Source: Bacteroides caecigallinarum
Lineage (GTDB): Bacteria; Bacteroidota; Bacteroidia; Bacteroidales; Bacteroidaceae
NCBI RefSeq assembly: GCF_021531075.1
Contig: NZ_JADYTJ010000004.1
Coordinates: 1-64,000 of the forward strand
Length of the DNA stretch: 64,000 nt
Direction of reading: 5' to 3'
The notes under the pieces: model-generated
Told to the model about the DNA's origin: nothing
Database searches by the model: none
What the model saw: only the letters and a program-made list of their open reading frames with translations
Made by a program: the position numbers and the translations under genes
Shown here: positions 18,415 through 28,025 of the stretch, one piece after another
How positions within the stretch are numbered: position 1 is the first letter of the stretch
Layout: each line of letters opens with the position of its first letter

Positions 18415-20412
18415 TTACCAACCAGGGTTTTGGCTAAATTCCATGGTAACATAAGTGTCGGCTTGCTTCAATGGGAACCAATAATGCTTTGCTTCAAAGT
18501 TGCGTGTAAGAATTTCCTCTTCTCTCCAGCCTTGTACCTCGGCATCTCTTGGGTCGTGGTTTTCGTACCAAGCATCATCATGTACTCTCGTGAATTCTTG
18601 TGATGTTTTTTTGTTGTATGGTGCTTCGGTTAATAGTAGCCAGCGTTGCAAGTCATAAAAACGGAATCCTTCGAAAGCAAGTTCCACGGCACGTTCACGA
18701 CGCACTTCATCCATAAACTTATTTTTATCATCGATATATGTAGGATCAATTATATCATCATTAAAGCTTTTAGTAGCCGGATTATAAGTTTGTCCACCTA
18801 CATGACCTGCGCCTACCCTGTCACGAAGTTTGTTTATAGCGCCAACAGCTGTCAATGCTGAATGCGTCGTAGATGCCTGTTGAGCGCCTCCTATTGCGGC
18901 GCAAGCCTCTGCATACATCAGATAAACGTCGGCAAGTCGCATGTATGGGATATACATCCTGAGACCTGAAGACCAGTCGTAAGACTTGTCATATTTATTA
19001 CAAGTGTGTGGTGTCAGTTTCTGGGCAAAATATCCTGTACGGCTACCGTTTAGAGCTCCCCTTACATTTCCGCCTGTATATAACTGGCTGTAACGATACT
19101 TCTTGTCATCCTCAGCACTAATTTCGGCATTGATGTATTCAAAGCCATCGAAAACAATGTCGTGGTAGAAACGTGGGTCACGATCTTGGAACGGAAACCT
19201 CTCGTTGAATTCGCTATTCTTATCAGTCAGAGGAAGACCGTTGACCATGCCGTAATAGTTAACATAGTTTGCTGTCGGTTGGTGGATTACATTGTCACGT
19301 TCTACAATACCGTTTACTTTTGGACCCCAGGTCGCTGCTGCGTTCCATCCGCTGGCGTCAGATTTTGCGGGAAGCAGGCCGCGGAATATGGCTTCGATAG
19401 AACCAGGCATCATGAAATTTTGTCCCATTGTATAGAATATGTCTGTAAAACAAGTAGTGGCATCCGATGATTTTTTATGGTTGTAGATGTCCTCATATTT
19501 GAATTCCGCAAGCCCATATTGTGTTTGCCCTGTCTCAACCAACTGGAGGAGTTCGCCGAATACGTCTGCCGCCTTTCGACAATATTCCACGTCGTAATCG
19601 TATGTCATTGCTCCACCTGTTTGTGCGCCGTTTTTCATCAACGGGCTACCAGCCCAAAGGTAACACTTGCCCTGGTATCCTAGAGCCATAATCTTGTTTA
19701 TGCGCAATTGGTTGTGGCCTTGTGTTTGTTTTCCTATGGTTGTGTTGTCCCAGTCTATTGGCAAAAGCTCTGCAGCTTTGCTGAAGTCAGTTGCGGCCTT
19801 GTCTGCACATTCTTGAAAAGTAAGGCGTGCCAATGCTTCCGTGCCGTCAAGTGATGATTCCACATATGGTAATCCGCCAAGGAACTGCATTAGTTCGAAA
19901 TGCCACCACGCACGGAAAAAGTAAAGTTGTCCCTTTATAAGGTTACGTTCTTCTTCGGTAGCATCTACCATTTTGTCTATATTTTCTAGTCCAAGGTTAC
20001 ATTTACGGATGCTATACCATGAATAAGGCCATAATCGGATGTTGTAATAGGCTTGATCACCGGAATTGTTCCCATCACCATCGAGGTATGTTCCGTCCAT
20101 TCCCGATATTTCTGACTGCCACTGCCAGAAGTTACCTAAGTCTATCTGATGGCATAGATGCCAGTCGGCTTCTGTGTTCATTATTTCATCTTCACCCCAG
20201 TTGAATGACGTTGTCCAATAACATTGCTCCTTGTCAGGAATGTAGTTGTATATTTCTTCTACGTATCCTTGGAAACTTTGGAAATTCTTGAATGCATCGT
20301 TCATGTCCACTGTGGAATCGGGGTCCTTATCCAAATAATCCTCGCATGACGTTAACATTAAGGAGCCTGTGGACAAGCAAACGCTTAATAAATATATGTA
20401 ATATCTTTTCAT
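18415..20412 (-). CDS. xusB: SusD-like xylan-binding lipoprotein (first pair)
   Basis: A SusD/RagB family lipoprotein of about 665 residues (start 20412, lipobox LTSC, Cys23). Larger than average for SusD. Family motifs include FRAWWHFELMQFLGG, LMYAEACAAIGG and RRERAVELAFEGFRFYDLQRW. It begins directly after the SusC stop (5 bases), so the two are translationally linked. In the xus core XusB is the main surface xylan-binding protein. This is inferred by position here. Confidence 0.9.
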   Translation of the reverse strand: MKRYYIYLLSVCLSTGSLMLTSCEDYLDKDPDSTVDMNDAFKNFQSFQGYVEEIYNYIPDKEQCYWTTSFNWGEDEIMNTEADWHLCHQIDLGNFWQWQSEISGMDGTYLDGDGNNSGDQAYYNIRLWPYSWYSIRKCNLGLENIDKMVDATEEERNLIKGQLYFFRAWWHFELMQFLGGLPYVESSLDGTEALARLTFQECADKAATDFSKAAELLPIDWDNTTIGKQTQGHNQLRINKIMALGYQGKCYLWAGSPLMKNGAQTGGAMTYDYDVEYCRKAADVFGELLQLVETGQTQYGLAEFKYEDIYNHKKSSDATTCFTDIFYTMGQNFMMPGSIEAIFRGLLPAKSDASGWNAAATWGPKVNGIVERDNVIHQPTANYVNYYGMVNGLPLTDKNSEFNERFPFQDRDPRFYHDIVFDGFEYINAEISAEDDKKYRYSQLYTGGNVRGALNGSRTGYFAQKLTPHTCNKYDKSYDWSSGLRMYIPYMRLADVYLMYAEACAAIGGAQQASTTHSALTAVGAINKLRDRVGAGHVGGQTYNPATKSFNDDIIDPTYIDDKNKFMDEVRRERAVELAFEGFRFYDLQRWLLLTEAPYNKKTSQEFTRVHDDAWYENHDPRDAEVQGWREEEILTRNFEAKHYWFPLKQADTYVTMEFSQNPGW

Positions 20413-20417
20413 AATCA

Positions 20418-23400
20418 TTATAATGTGAATTTTAGACCTAAGTTAATACGTTTCATAGTTGGATAGGATCCTTGATTACTTGCTCCGGCAAAGTTGGATT
20501 CACGGTCGTCAGGCATACGTGTCCATAGCCAAAGATTGTTTCCGTTAAGGAATACCTTCAAATTGCGGATACCTATTTTTCTTACCCATCCACTATCGAA
20601 AGTGTATGCAATTTCGGCATTCTTTAGACGGATATATGAACCATCGTACAAATACTGGGTACCAGTGTTGTAGGATGGTGTAGTCATGAAGCGCGGCATA
20701 GTCCTGTCGGCATTCGGAGTATCTTTGGACCACCATGTTCCATTGTCATAAACGATGTTAGTTTTGTTCACGAAACTCGTAAGCGTAACGTCGCGTGTAA
20801 CGTTATTCACACCATAAAACTGGATGAATGCGCTAAAACCTTTCCACTCGAAACCTATCGTTGCATTATATGTGTTCTGTGGAGTGGGGGAGTATCCGTA
20901 TGGTGCGCCGTCTTTGTCGTCTATCACACCGTCGGCATTAAAATCTACTATATAATAGTCGCCAGGGAGCATTTGTCCGTCATTTGTGCTATGTATAGGT
21001 GCGCCGTAAATTTGGTCGTAATTCTCCAAGTAACCTTTGTCGATGTGTGAATGGCTCTGGTTTATGCTGAATCCAGCCTGTTTCTGGTATGCAGGTGTCA
21101 TTTCAGGGTCGTCGCGTTCTATCACTTCGTTTTTGGCGTGCGTCATATTGAAATTTCCCCATAGACGCATTTTGTTTTCAAATACTTTGTTCACACGGAG
21201 TTCCAGTTCATAACCTTTGGTTTTCACTTCACCTAAGTTAGCAGAAGGGGCATCTATACCCAATATAGGAAGTACTGCACGTTCTCCACCATTAACTATA
21301 ATGTCTGTACGCCTGTCGCGAAATACTTCTACTGTACCCGCAAGAAGACCTCCCAAGAAGGAATAATCTATACCAAGGTTGAACTTCTTCACTGTTTCCC
21401 AATGTATGTCAGGATTCCCCATAGCGGTTTCACGGTACCATTGGAAAGAACTTGCATTGGCATTCAAATCCATTAGACTGTAACCTCCACCTTCTCCGTT
21501 GCCTAAAGCCCAATGGCTCATGTATAACCAGCGGTCTGCCACGTTGTCGTCACCAATTTCACCGTATGAAGCACGTATTTTTAACATGTCAAGCCATTTT
21601 TTTGTGAAACTCATGAATTTTTCTTCGGAAAGCATCCATCCTATGGCTCCAGAGTTGAAGAATGCAAAACGATACTCTGGTGCGAATTTCTCAGAACCGT
21701 TGTATGCTCCATTGTACTCTACAAAATACTTGTCCGCGTAGTTATAGGTGGTACGGAATGCCCAGTCCTCACGGTAGCTAGGTATAACGCTACCCAATGC
21801 TGTTTCTTGGCGACTGAACAACCCCATTGCCGTTACGTTATGCTTTTCAAAGTCGCGTGCCCAGTTAAGTTGTATCTGGTAGTTCAAATTACGTTGTGTG
21901 GCACTATTGTTAACGGAACCTGCGGCTGTCTGCCATAAAATGTTATCTTGAAAATCGAATTTGTTATTGGTGTCATACCCTGATTTGTAATATGTAGTGC
22001 CATCTGCAGGGTCTATCCATTTGTATTGTGGAGAATTGTTTAGGTCGTTAATACCTCGTCCTGACTCCACGAATACGTTGTCCCAAGAAACCATACCTCT
22101 AAGACTTAATCCCTTTGTAATAAAGCTTAAATCCTGTTCAAGGGTAAAATCGGTATTGATACGTGTGGTAGTGGTCTTTTCGTTTCCTGCCAGTGCCAAT
22201 ATTGCAGCTGAGTTTGAAATGTTAGACACGTTAGGGTAATAACCCCAAGTGCCATCAGAATATACAGGCATGAATACATCAGGCGCAATGCCGTATGCAC
22301 CTGCCCAAAACTGTGCGGCACTCCAACTTGAAGAATCGCCTTGTCCCCATGGCGCCATCCTTATTCCATTTGAACCGGCAAGGTTTATTTTTAATAATGT
22401 GGTTTTCGTCAATTGGAAGTCTAGGTTGCTTCGCACATTTATTCTATTGTAGCCGTATCCACTTTTGTAACCTCGTCCGTTATCATAAATTTTGAAAAGG
22501 TCGCCTTCGTTCACGAAATCAGCAGAAACGAAATATTTTACGAATTTTGTACCACCACTTACGTTAAGATTGGCATTATATGACATTGCATAATTTTCGA
22601 ATAGAGCGTCTTGCCAGTCAACATTAGGATAGCGTTCGGCTTCTGCCAAACTAACAGGATACCTATATTTATTTATAATAGCTTGTGGAGTAATATAATC
22701 CCAAGAATTTGGATCAAGAGCTAATTCGTGTTCTACAACAAAATTACGTGCAGTCAAAGCATCGTATGAATCAAGCTTGCTTGGTAATTTAGAAGGAACT
22801 TTCATTGTTGCCTGTGCAGATACATCAATTTGCGCTTTACCTTCCTGGCCACGTTTGGTTGTGATAAGTATAACACCATTTGCACCTTTAACACCGTATA
22901 CTGCTGTGGCAGATGCATCTTTCAACACAGAAATTGACTGAACGGAACTGATGTCAACAGAGCTCATTGGACGTTCGATACCATCCACCAACACCAAAGG
23001 AGAGCTGTTATTCCATGAACTTGCTCCACGAATTACGATTTCCGGTTCCTCTTCACCTGGCATACCAGAACTCTGTGTAGTAATAACACCAGGAAGATTA
23101 CCGGTCAATGCAGCACCAATGTCTGTAACACCACCGGCTCTCTCTAAAACTTCACCTTTAGTCTGAGTAATAGCACCTACAACTGAAGCCTTTTTCTGTT
23201 GTCCATAACCTACCACAACAACTTCTTCAAGCATTTCTGAATCCTCACGCAATACAACAACAATCATACTACGGCCATTCACATTTACATCTTGAGGAGT
23301 CATACCAAGATAAGAAACCGTCAAAACTGCATTTTTATCAGGAACTTCCAATGTGAAATTTCCATCAAAATCTGCCACAGTTCCTGTAGTACTTTGACTT

Positions 23401-23594
23401 TTAAGTACGATAGCAGCACCTATCAATGGTTCATCGTTAGCATCAAGAACCTTTCCTTTTACAGTGAAGCTTTGGGCAAAAGCCGAAAGGTTACATAACA
23501 TAATTAATAATAAGGACAAACATCCTTTCAATAACCGCAATCTAGTTCTATCGAGACTAGTAATGCGAAAACAATGTTCTCGTATGTTTTTCAT
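20418..23594 (-). CDS. xusA: SusC-like TonB-dependent transporter (first pair)
   Basis: A SusC family importer of 1058 residues. The start was taken at 23594 (MKNIREHCF), downstream of an in-frame ATG at 23633, because the N-terminus then leads into a basic and hydrophobic export signal (LSLLLIMLCNLSAFAQ). Domains: carboxypeptidase-like beta-sandwich (about 43-125, FTVKGKVLDANDEPLIGA), TonB-box-like MLEEVVVVGYGQQKK, plug with LVDGIERPM and GVKGANGVILITTKRG, then the barrel. It is the first gene of the xylan operon. Regulation is probably by xylan-derived signals through a regulator not in this window. Confidence 0.93.
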   Translation of the reverse strand: MKNIREHCFRITSLDRTRLRLLKGCLSLLLIMLCNLSAFAQSFTVKGKVLDANDEPLIGAAIVLKSQSTTGTVADFDGNFTLEVPDKNAVLTVSYLGMTPQDVNVNGRSMIVVVLREDSEMLEEVVVVGYGQQKKASVVGAITQTKGEVLERAGGVTDIGAALTGNLPGVITTQSSGMPGEEEPEIVIRGASSWNNSSPLVLVDGIERPMSSVDISSVQSISVLKDASATAVYGVKGANGVILITTKRGQEGKAQIDVSAQATMKVPSKLPSKLDSYDALTARNFVVEHELALDPNSWDYITPQAIINKYRYPVSLAEAERYPNVDWQDALFENYAMSYNANLNVSGGTKFVKYFVSADFVNEGDLFKIYDNGRGYKSGYGYNRINVRSNLDFQLTKTTLLKINLAGSNGIRMAPWGQGDSSSWSAAQFWAGAYGIAPDVFMPVYSDGTWGYYPNVSNISNSAAILALAGNEKTTTTRINTDFTLEQDLSFITKGLSLRGMVSWDNVFVESGRGINDLNNSPQYKWIDPADGTTYYKSGYDTNNKFDFQDNILWQTAAGSVNNSATQRNLNYQIQLNWARDFEKHNVTAMGLFSRQETALGSVIPSYREDWAFRTTYNYADKYFVEYNGAYNGSEKFAPEYRFAFFNSGAIGWMLSEEKFMSFTKKWLDMLKIRASYGEIGDDNVADRWLYMSHWALGNGEGGGYSLMDLNANASSFQWYRETAMGNPDIHWETVKKFNLGIDYSFLGGLLAGTVEVFRDRRTDIIVNGGERAVLPILGIDAPSANLGEVKTKGYELELRVNKVFENKMRLWGNFNMTHAKNEVIERDDPEMTPAYQKQAGFSINQSHSHIDKGYLENYDQIYGAPIHSTNDGQMLPGDYYIVDFNADGVIDDKDGAPYGYSPTPQNTYNATIGFEWKGFSAFIQFYGVNNVTRDVTLTSFVNKTNIVYDNGTWWSKDTPNADRTMPRFMTTPSYNTGTQYLYDGSYIRLKNAEIAYTFDSGWVRKIGIRNLKVFLNGNNLWLWTRMPDDRESNFAGASNQGSYPTMKRINLGLKFTL

Positions 23595-24121
23595 TATATT
23601 ATAAATTATAAAAACAAAAAAAATAAATCTCAAAAAGAATAATAATCAATAATTAACCAGAGTTACAAATTGTTTTCATGTTTAGCTATTTTAAAGTTTA
23701 AAACAATAATTTTTCACATCACAAAATTACATATAAAAAAGCAAAACATAGTTTCAAATATTACCAGTTTATATCATGTATGTTACATTAGATGTTACGA
23801 ATGTTACAAAAACTATCATGTTTGTAACATTAACAGTATACAATATATGGTATGGCCATTTTTCATTGTTACAACCACATAATTCGTAACTATATGAAAC
23901 ATTCTATAGTAGCGTTGGAACTTATTAAACAAAAGCAAAAATCATAAATGTATTGATTGTAAAATATTATTTCACATTGATTCCTACAAAAAGCCGTACT
24001 GCTATTTATTAAACATTACATATATTTCAACGTATATTACATACATTATATTTACTCTGAATATTATTTCATGGGAAAAACAAATTAAATTACCTTTGTT
24101 CTGTTTACTAAACTTAATCTC
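23595..24121. other. 527-base regulatory region between xusA and the GH35 gene
   Basis: Divergent, very AT-rich intergenic region with no gene. On the plus strand it contains a convincing promoter for the GH35 gene. On the minus strand TAATTTTG (plus 23722-23729) is a possible -7 box for the xylan operon, with a TTTG 25 bases upstream (plus CAAA 23755-23758), longer than usual. Several ATGTTAC/GTAACAT-type motifs cluster at 23775-23832 (for example tgtATGTTACATTA and TTTGTAACAT). They could be a regulator-binding region and deserve comparison with other xylan loci. Confidence 0.6.
24067..24098 (+). promoter_or_regulatory. Promoter of the GH35 gene
   Basis: TTTC (24067-24070), 20 bases, then TACCTTTG (24091-24098), matching the -7 consensus exactly and the -33 box in three of four positions. 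The leader before the ATG at 24122 would be under 20 bases. Confidence 0.65.
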
Positions 24122-25831
24122 ATGAAAAAACATTTATTATCTATGGCGCTATTTCTTGCCATATCATCATTGCATGCTCAAAATTTACCTCACTGGATTA
24201 AACAGGGAACAGCCACACAGCTGGTAGTAGACGACAAACCTATGTTACTTCTTGCCGGAGAACTTGGAAATTCGTCAGCATCATCCATCGAAGACATTGA
24301 AAACATTTTCCCCAGACTGAAACGTATCGGGCTGAACACCGTACTGGTTCCTGCCTATTGGGACCTTATAGAACAGGAAGAAGGTAAATTTGACTTTTCG
24401 CTAATAGACAAGACCATAGCCGAAGCCAGAAAACACGATATGAAAGTTGTTTTCCTATGGTTCGGAGCATGGAAAAACTCAATGAGTTGTTATGCACCGT
24501 TATGGTTCAAGAGTGATTACAAAAAATACCCACGCTGCTATACAGAAAGCGGAAAACCAGTCGAAATTGCCAGTCCTTTTTCTGATAATGTATTCGAAGC
24601 AGACTCAAAAGCTTTCGTAAAACTGATGGGACACATCAAGGAAGTGGACGAAAAAGAGAACACCGTTATAATGGTGCAGGTAGAAAATGAAATAGGAATG
24701 CTGGAAAGTGCAAGAGACCACTCGAAAACAGCAAACAAGCTATTCAATTCTGCCATTCCCGAAGAATTGACACAATACATTAAAAAGAACAAATCCTCTC
24801 TCCACCCTTGGCTAAAAGAGAAATGGACAAATGCAGGTGGCAAAACTACCGGAACATGGGAAGAGGTTTTCGGAAAAGATATCTACACAGATGAGATTTT
24901 CATGGCATGGCAATATGCTGCATACGTAGAGAAGATGATTAAAAAAGGAAGAGAAGTATATAATCTGCCTATGTATGTAAATGCTGCCATGAACAGCAGA
25001 AACAGAAAACCGGGCGAATATCCTTCTGCCGGTCCGCTGGCACACCTTATAGATATATGGAAATGTGCAGCCCCAGGTATCGACCTTCTTGCTCCGGACT
25101 TGTACGACAAAGGATTCGTCGACTGGGTTTCACAATATAAACTACACAACAACCCTCTTTTCATACCGGAAATCAAGCTTGAGGCTAACGACGGCGTACG
25201 CGCATTCTACGTGTTCGGACAGCATGATGCCATAGGCTTCAGTCCTTTCTCTATCGAGGATGCACCGGATGATGGCGAATTCAAGCTTACAAAAGGATAC
25301 AAGACATTGGAAGAGCTAATGCCGGTAATCACTAAATATCAGGGAAAAGATATGATGAAAGGTATCCTGTTTGACCAGGAAAACAAAACCCGGGACATTG
25401 AATGGGACGGTATGACACTGCAATGCAAGCATTTCTTCACCCTGCCTTGGGACCCTCGTGCCACAGACGGAAGCACTTGGCCTGAAGGTGGCGGACTGAT
25501 TATAAGACTGAACAAGTATGAGTACATTGTGGCAGGAAGCGGTATAGTAATAGAATTCAAAGACCCTGATGAGCTGAAAGGTTCTGTTCAGAAAAAGCTT
25601 GGCGAAGACGGATTTGTGGCTGCCGGCAGCAACTCTACTCCTTCTGCAGAAGCATGGTATGCCAAGAAACGTATTGGTATCGGTTCAGTGGACGAGGTTA
25701 GCATAGACCAGAACGGAGAAATGAAATATCTACGCAGGCTGAATGGCGACCAGGATCACCAAGGCAGACACGTCAGAATTGGGGTGGACGATTTCAGTAT
25801 ATTGCACATAAAACTGTACGAGTATAAATAA
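24122..25831 (+). CDS. GH35/DUF5597-type exported glycoside hydrolase
   Basis: A 569-residue exported protein (signal peptide ending LHAQ, about 1-20). The catalytic barrel resembles GH35 beta-galactosidases: the substrate pocket start (LAGELGNSSAS), the acid/base Glu190 in VQVENEIG and the likely nucleophile Glu350 in FIPEIKLE. The C-terminal part (about 370-569) matches the DUF5597 domain found with a subgroup of such enzymes. Family activity is mostly beta-galactosidase; a different sugar, such as an arabinose or galactose side chain of xylan, cannot be excluded. Divergent from the xylan operon, so it may be coregulated. A palindromic element follows its stop. Confidence 0.8.
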   Translation: MKKHLLSMALFLAISSLHAQNLPHWIKQGTATQLVVDDKPMLLLAGELGNSSASSIEDIENIFPRLKRIGLNTVLVPAYWDLIEQEEGKFDFSLIDKTIAEARKHDMKVVFLWFGAWKNSMSCYAPLWFKSDYKKYPRCYTESGKPVEIASPFSDNVFEADSKAFVKLMGHIKEVDEKENTVIMVQVENEIGMLESARDHSKTANKLFNSAIPEELTQYIKKNKSSLHPWLKEKWTNAGGKTTGTWEEVFGKDIYTDEIFMAWQYAAYVEKMIKKGREVYNLPMYVNAAMNSRNRKPGEYPSAGPLAHLIDIWKCAAPGIDLLAPDLYDKGFVDWVSQYKLHNNPLFIPEIKLEANDGVRAFYVFGQHDAIGFSPFSIEDAPDDGEFKLTKGYKTLEELMPVITKYQGKDMMKGILFDQENKTRDIEWDGMTLQCKHFFTLPWDPRATDGSTWPEGGGLIIRLNKYEYIVAGSGIVIEFKDPDELKGSVQKKLGEDGFVAAGSNSTPSAEAWYAKKRIGIGSVDEVSIDQNGEMKYLRRLNGDQDHQGRHVRIGVDDFSILHIKLYEYK

Positions 25832-25846
25832 CCTGACACTTCACTT

Positions 25847-25908
25847 AAAACGCCTTGACATTTTGGTTAAAACGACAGCTCGTTTTTCCTAAAACGTCAA
25901 GGCGTTTT
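25847..25908 (-). repeat. Nested palindromic element, copy 2, between convergent genes
   Basis: Arms AAAACGCCTTGACATTTT (25847-25864) and AAAACGTCAAGGCGTTTT (25891-25908) enclose the same inner hairpin (AAAACGA, CAGC, TCGTTTT) as copy 1 at 104-165. Relative to copy 1, one pair is exchanged compensatorily (T-A to C-G). One further change gives A-C in plus-strand RNA but G-U in minus-strand RNA, suggesting the minus-strand transcript is the functional form. It lies three bases past the EnvC-like gene stop and 15 past the GH35 stop, so it can terminate both. Confidence 0.75.
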
Positions 25909-25911
25909 CCG

Positions 25912-27186
25912 TTATCGGGTAATCCATAGTTCTGGATTAAGCTTTTCCTTCTCTTTTCGCAACTGGAAATGCAGGACAGTATTGCCGTCTGCATCAGTTT
26001 TTATTTGTCCAAGGACATCGCGTGCTTTAAGCTGACTACCTTGTTTTACTATAACAGACTCAAGATTACAGTACACAGAAATGTAACTTCCGTGACGCAC
26101 AAGGACATTTGCCAGACCATTATATTGGAATACAGCCGTCACCTCTCCGTCGTAGATGGTTCTCGCCATTGCACCCGGCTTTGCCTTTATATCTATTCCT
26201 TTATTATCCAGACGGACATTCCGTAACCCCTCAACCTGATACTGACCATAACGGCCTACTATTACATAAGGGCCCGTTACAGGAATAGGAAGCCGTCCTT
26301 TATTACGTTCGAAAGTACCTGAAAGCTTTCTGTCAGAATCGTCTATACTGTATTCTTCCATCTTTTCCGTCGGTTTCTTCACCTCACTACCCGACTGTTT
26401 CTTTGCCTGTTCTTTCCTGCGGCGTTCCTCTTCAGCCCTCTTACGTGCAGCTTCTATCTCTATAGCTATCAACCGGTCTATCTCGGCATTCAGCTTATTG
26501 GCTGCTTTTCGCTGTTTCTCCAACTCTTTTTTAAGCTGCCTTTGTTTGTTCTGCATGGACGACAGCATTTTTTTTCTTTCTGCTTCCTGAAGTTCCAGTT
26601 TTTTCTTCTCGCTCTCCTGATGTTTCAGTAACGCAACTTTTGCTTCGTATGATTCCTCTGTAACCTTTTTCTTTGCTTCTATTTCCGATAGTTTCGATTT
26701 TATTTCCTCACCTTTAAGACGCTGAAAATCCGCATATTGCCTGACATAACGCAAACGTCTGTACATCTGGCTCAAATTATCGGCAGAAAAAATGAACATA
26801 AGTTTCTCCTGTATAGTGCTGTTACGGTGGAGATACTTCAGAGATTTTTCATATCGTTCACGTTTCAACTGTAGGTCAGTATCCAATACTTTCAGTTCAT
26901 TTTCCAGACGGTTTATCTCCTGCTGTATGGCATTCACATCTTTCTGGATAGAGGAAAGATAACGGCGACGTTCGTCTATCTGCCCCGTAATAAGTGCCAG
27001 ATTGTCCAATTGGCTTTTTACATCCTTTCCTGTAGAGCGCAGCAGGGTTTCCGATTCACTTATTCGCTGATGGAGTTCGTTACGTTCTTTCTCCAGCTGT
27101 CGTATTTTGGGTGTAGACTGGGCACACACACACTGAACCGACAGTGTGCAAAGCATGAATAATATGAATCTTATTTGAGTGTACAT
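25912..27186 (-). CDS. EnvC-like murein hydrolase activator (M23/LytM domain)
   Basis: A 424-residue exported protein (signal peptide ending VCAQ). Residues about 28-270 form a long coiled coil rich in Lys, Glu and Arg. Residues about 310-424 form a LytM/M23 domain (NKGIDIKAKPGAMARTIYDGEVTAVFQYNGLANVLVRHG). The metal ligands of active M23 peptidases (HxxxD, HxH) are not clear: GIDI and VLVRHG stand in their places. This fits an activator of amidases during cell separation rather than a peptidase. Last gene of the dut operon, 6 bases after the DUF4292 gene. Confidence 0.87.
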   Translation of the reverse strand: MYTQIRFILFMLCTLSVQCVCAQSTPKIRQLEKERNELHQRISESETLLRSTGKDVKSQLDNLALITGQIDERRRYLSSIQKDVNAIQQEINRLENELKVLDTDLQLKRERYEKSLKYLHRNSTIQEKLMFIFSADNLSQMYRRLRYVRQYADFQRLKGEEIKSKLSEIEAKKKVTEESYEAKVALLKHQESEKKKLELQEAERKKMLSSMQNKQRQLKKELEKQRKAANKLNAEIDRLIAIEIEAARKRAEEERRRKEQAKKQSGSEVKKPTEKMEEYSIDDSDRKLSGTFERNKGRLPIPVTGPYVIVGRYGQYQVEGLRNVRLDNKGIDIKAKPGAMARTIYDGEVTAVFQYNGLANVLVRHGSYISVYCNLESVIVKQGSQLKARDVLGQIKTDADGNTVLHFQLRKEKEKLNPELWITR

Positions 27187-27192
27187 AATAGT

Positions 27193-28017
27193 TTACTGCT
27201 TTATAAACAACTTCAACAGTTCCTGCAATGACATTTTTCTGTATTTTGACGAAAGTTCGGTACTTGCATCCCAATTCGAATCCTCGCCCATACGCGACAG
27301 TTTCATCTTCAATGAATATTTCTTGTCGGTACCTTCAGGAAACATTTCTATTTTCTGGGGAAACACATCACGACCCAGCATGACAAAATCATCGTATTGA
27401 CAATGAAGAGAATAAGGCAAATTCTTAAGTGATATTACGGTTTCCTCCAAGCGCCCGTCGGTAGCAGATGTAAAGAAACTGTATCCTATACGTTTAGTGC
27501 CCTTCACCTGTAGTTGTGCGCGGTTGTCCGAAGGAGTTAGCGAAAACTTCCCGGCATCGGACAATGAAAGTTTCTCTTTGCCAGGCAGGAATATTTCGTT
27601 AAGTATAAGCGACTGCAGAATATTGAAATCAAGTTCGGTATTGAGCAAATTGCTTATTTCGGCAAAGCCCAATTCCACATACCTTTTATTCATCCTGTCC
27701 ACAGCCAATATTTTCTGAGGAGTAATATCAATGCGAGCCACCTCTATGCCTAAAAAAGGAGCAACACTGATGCGGATAATCTCTCCTCGGCGTATACGGA
27801 GGCTGGCGTTGACACTGAGTGGCGATGACGATCCTGTAAAAAGTTCTATGCCTGCACGAGCCGTCAGATTATCACGTGCAGGTGTCCATTCTATTACCTT
27901 CTCCATATATTCCGTACCGGAGAGTCCTCCTATCATCGTATTACGTAAGGAGTTCCTCGATGTGGAACATGAAGACAGGACCAATGCCAGAAGGATTATG
28001 TATTTGATGTGTCTCAT
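27193..28017 (-). CDS. DUF4292 lipoprotein
   Basis: A 274-residue predicted lipoprotein (LSSCSTSRN, Cys17). It matches the Bacteroidetes DUF4292 family, a LolB/LolA-like fold by expectation (beta-rich, with ALRIRRGEIIRISVAPFLGIEVARIDITPQK). Function unknown. Its place between a TPR lipoprotein and an EnvC-like factor is widely conserved in Bacteroides-type genomes and suggests envelope biogenesis. It begins 8 bases after the TPR gene. Confidence 0.8.
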   Translation of the reverse strand: MRHIKYIILLALVLSSCSTSRNSLRNTMIGGLSGTEYMEKVIEWTPARDNLTARAGIELFTGSSSPLSVNASLRIRRGEIIRISVAPFLGIEVARIDITPQKILAVDRMNKRYVELGFAEISNLLNTELDFNILQSLILNEIFLPGKEKLSLSDAGKFSLTPSDNRAQLQVKGTKRIGYSFFTSATDGRLEETVISLKNLPYSLHCQYDDFVMLGRDVFPQKIEMFPEGTDKKYSLKMKLSRMGEDSNWDASTELSSKYRKMSLQELLKLFIKQ

Positions 28018-28025
28018 ATAATCTG

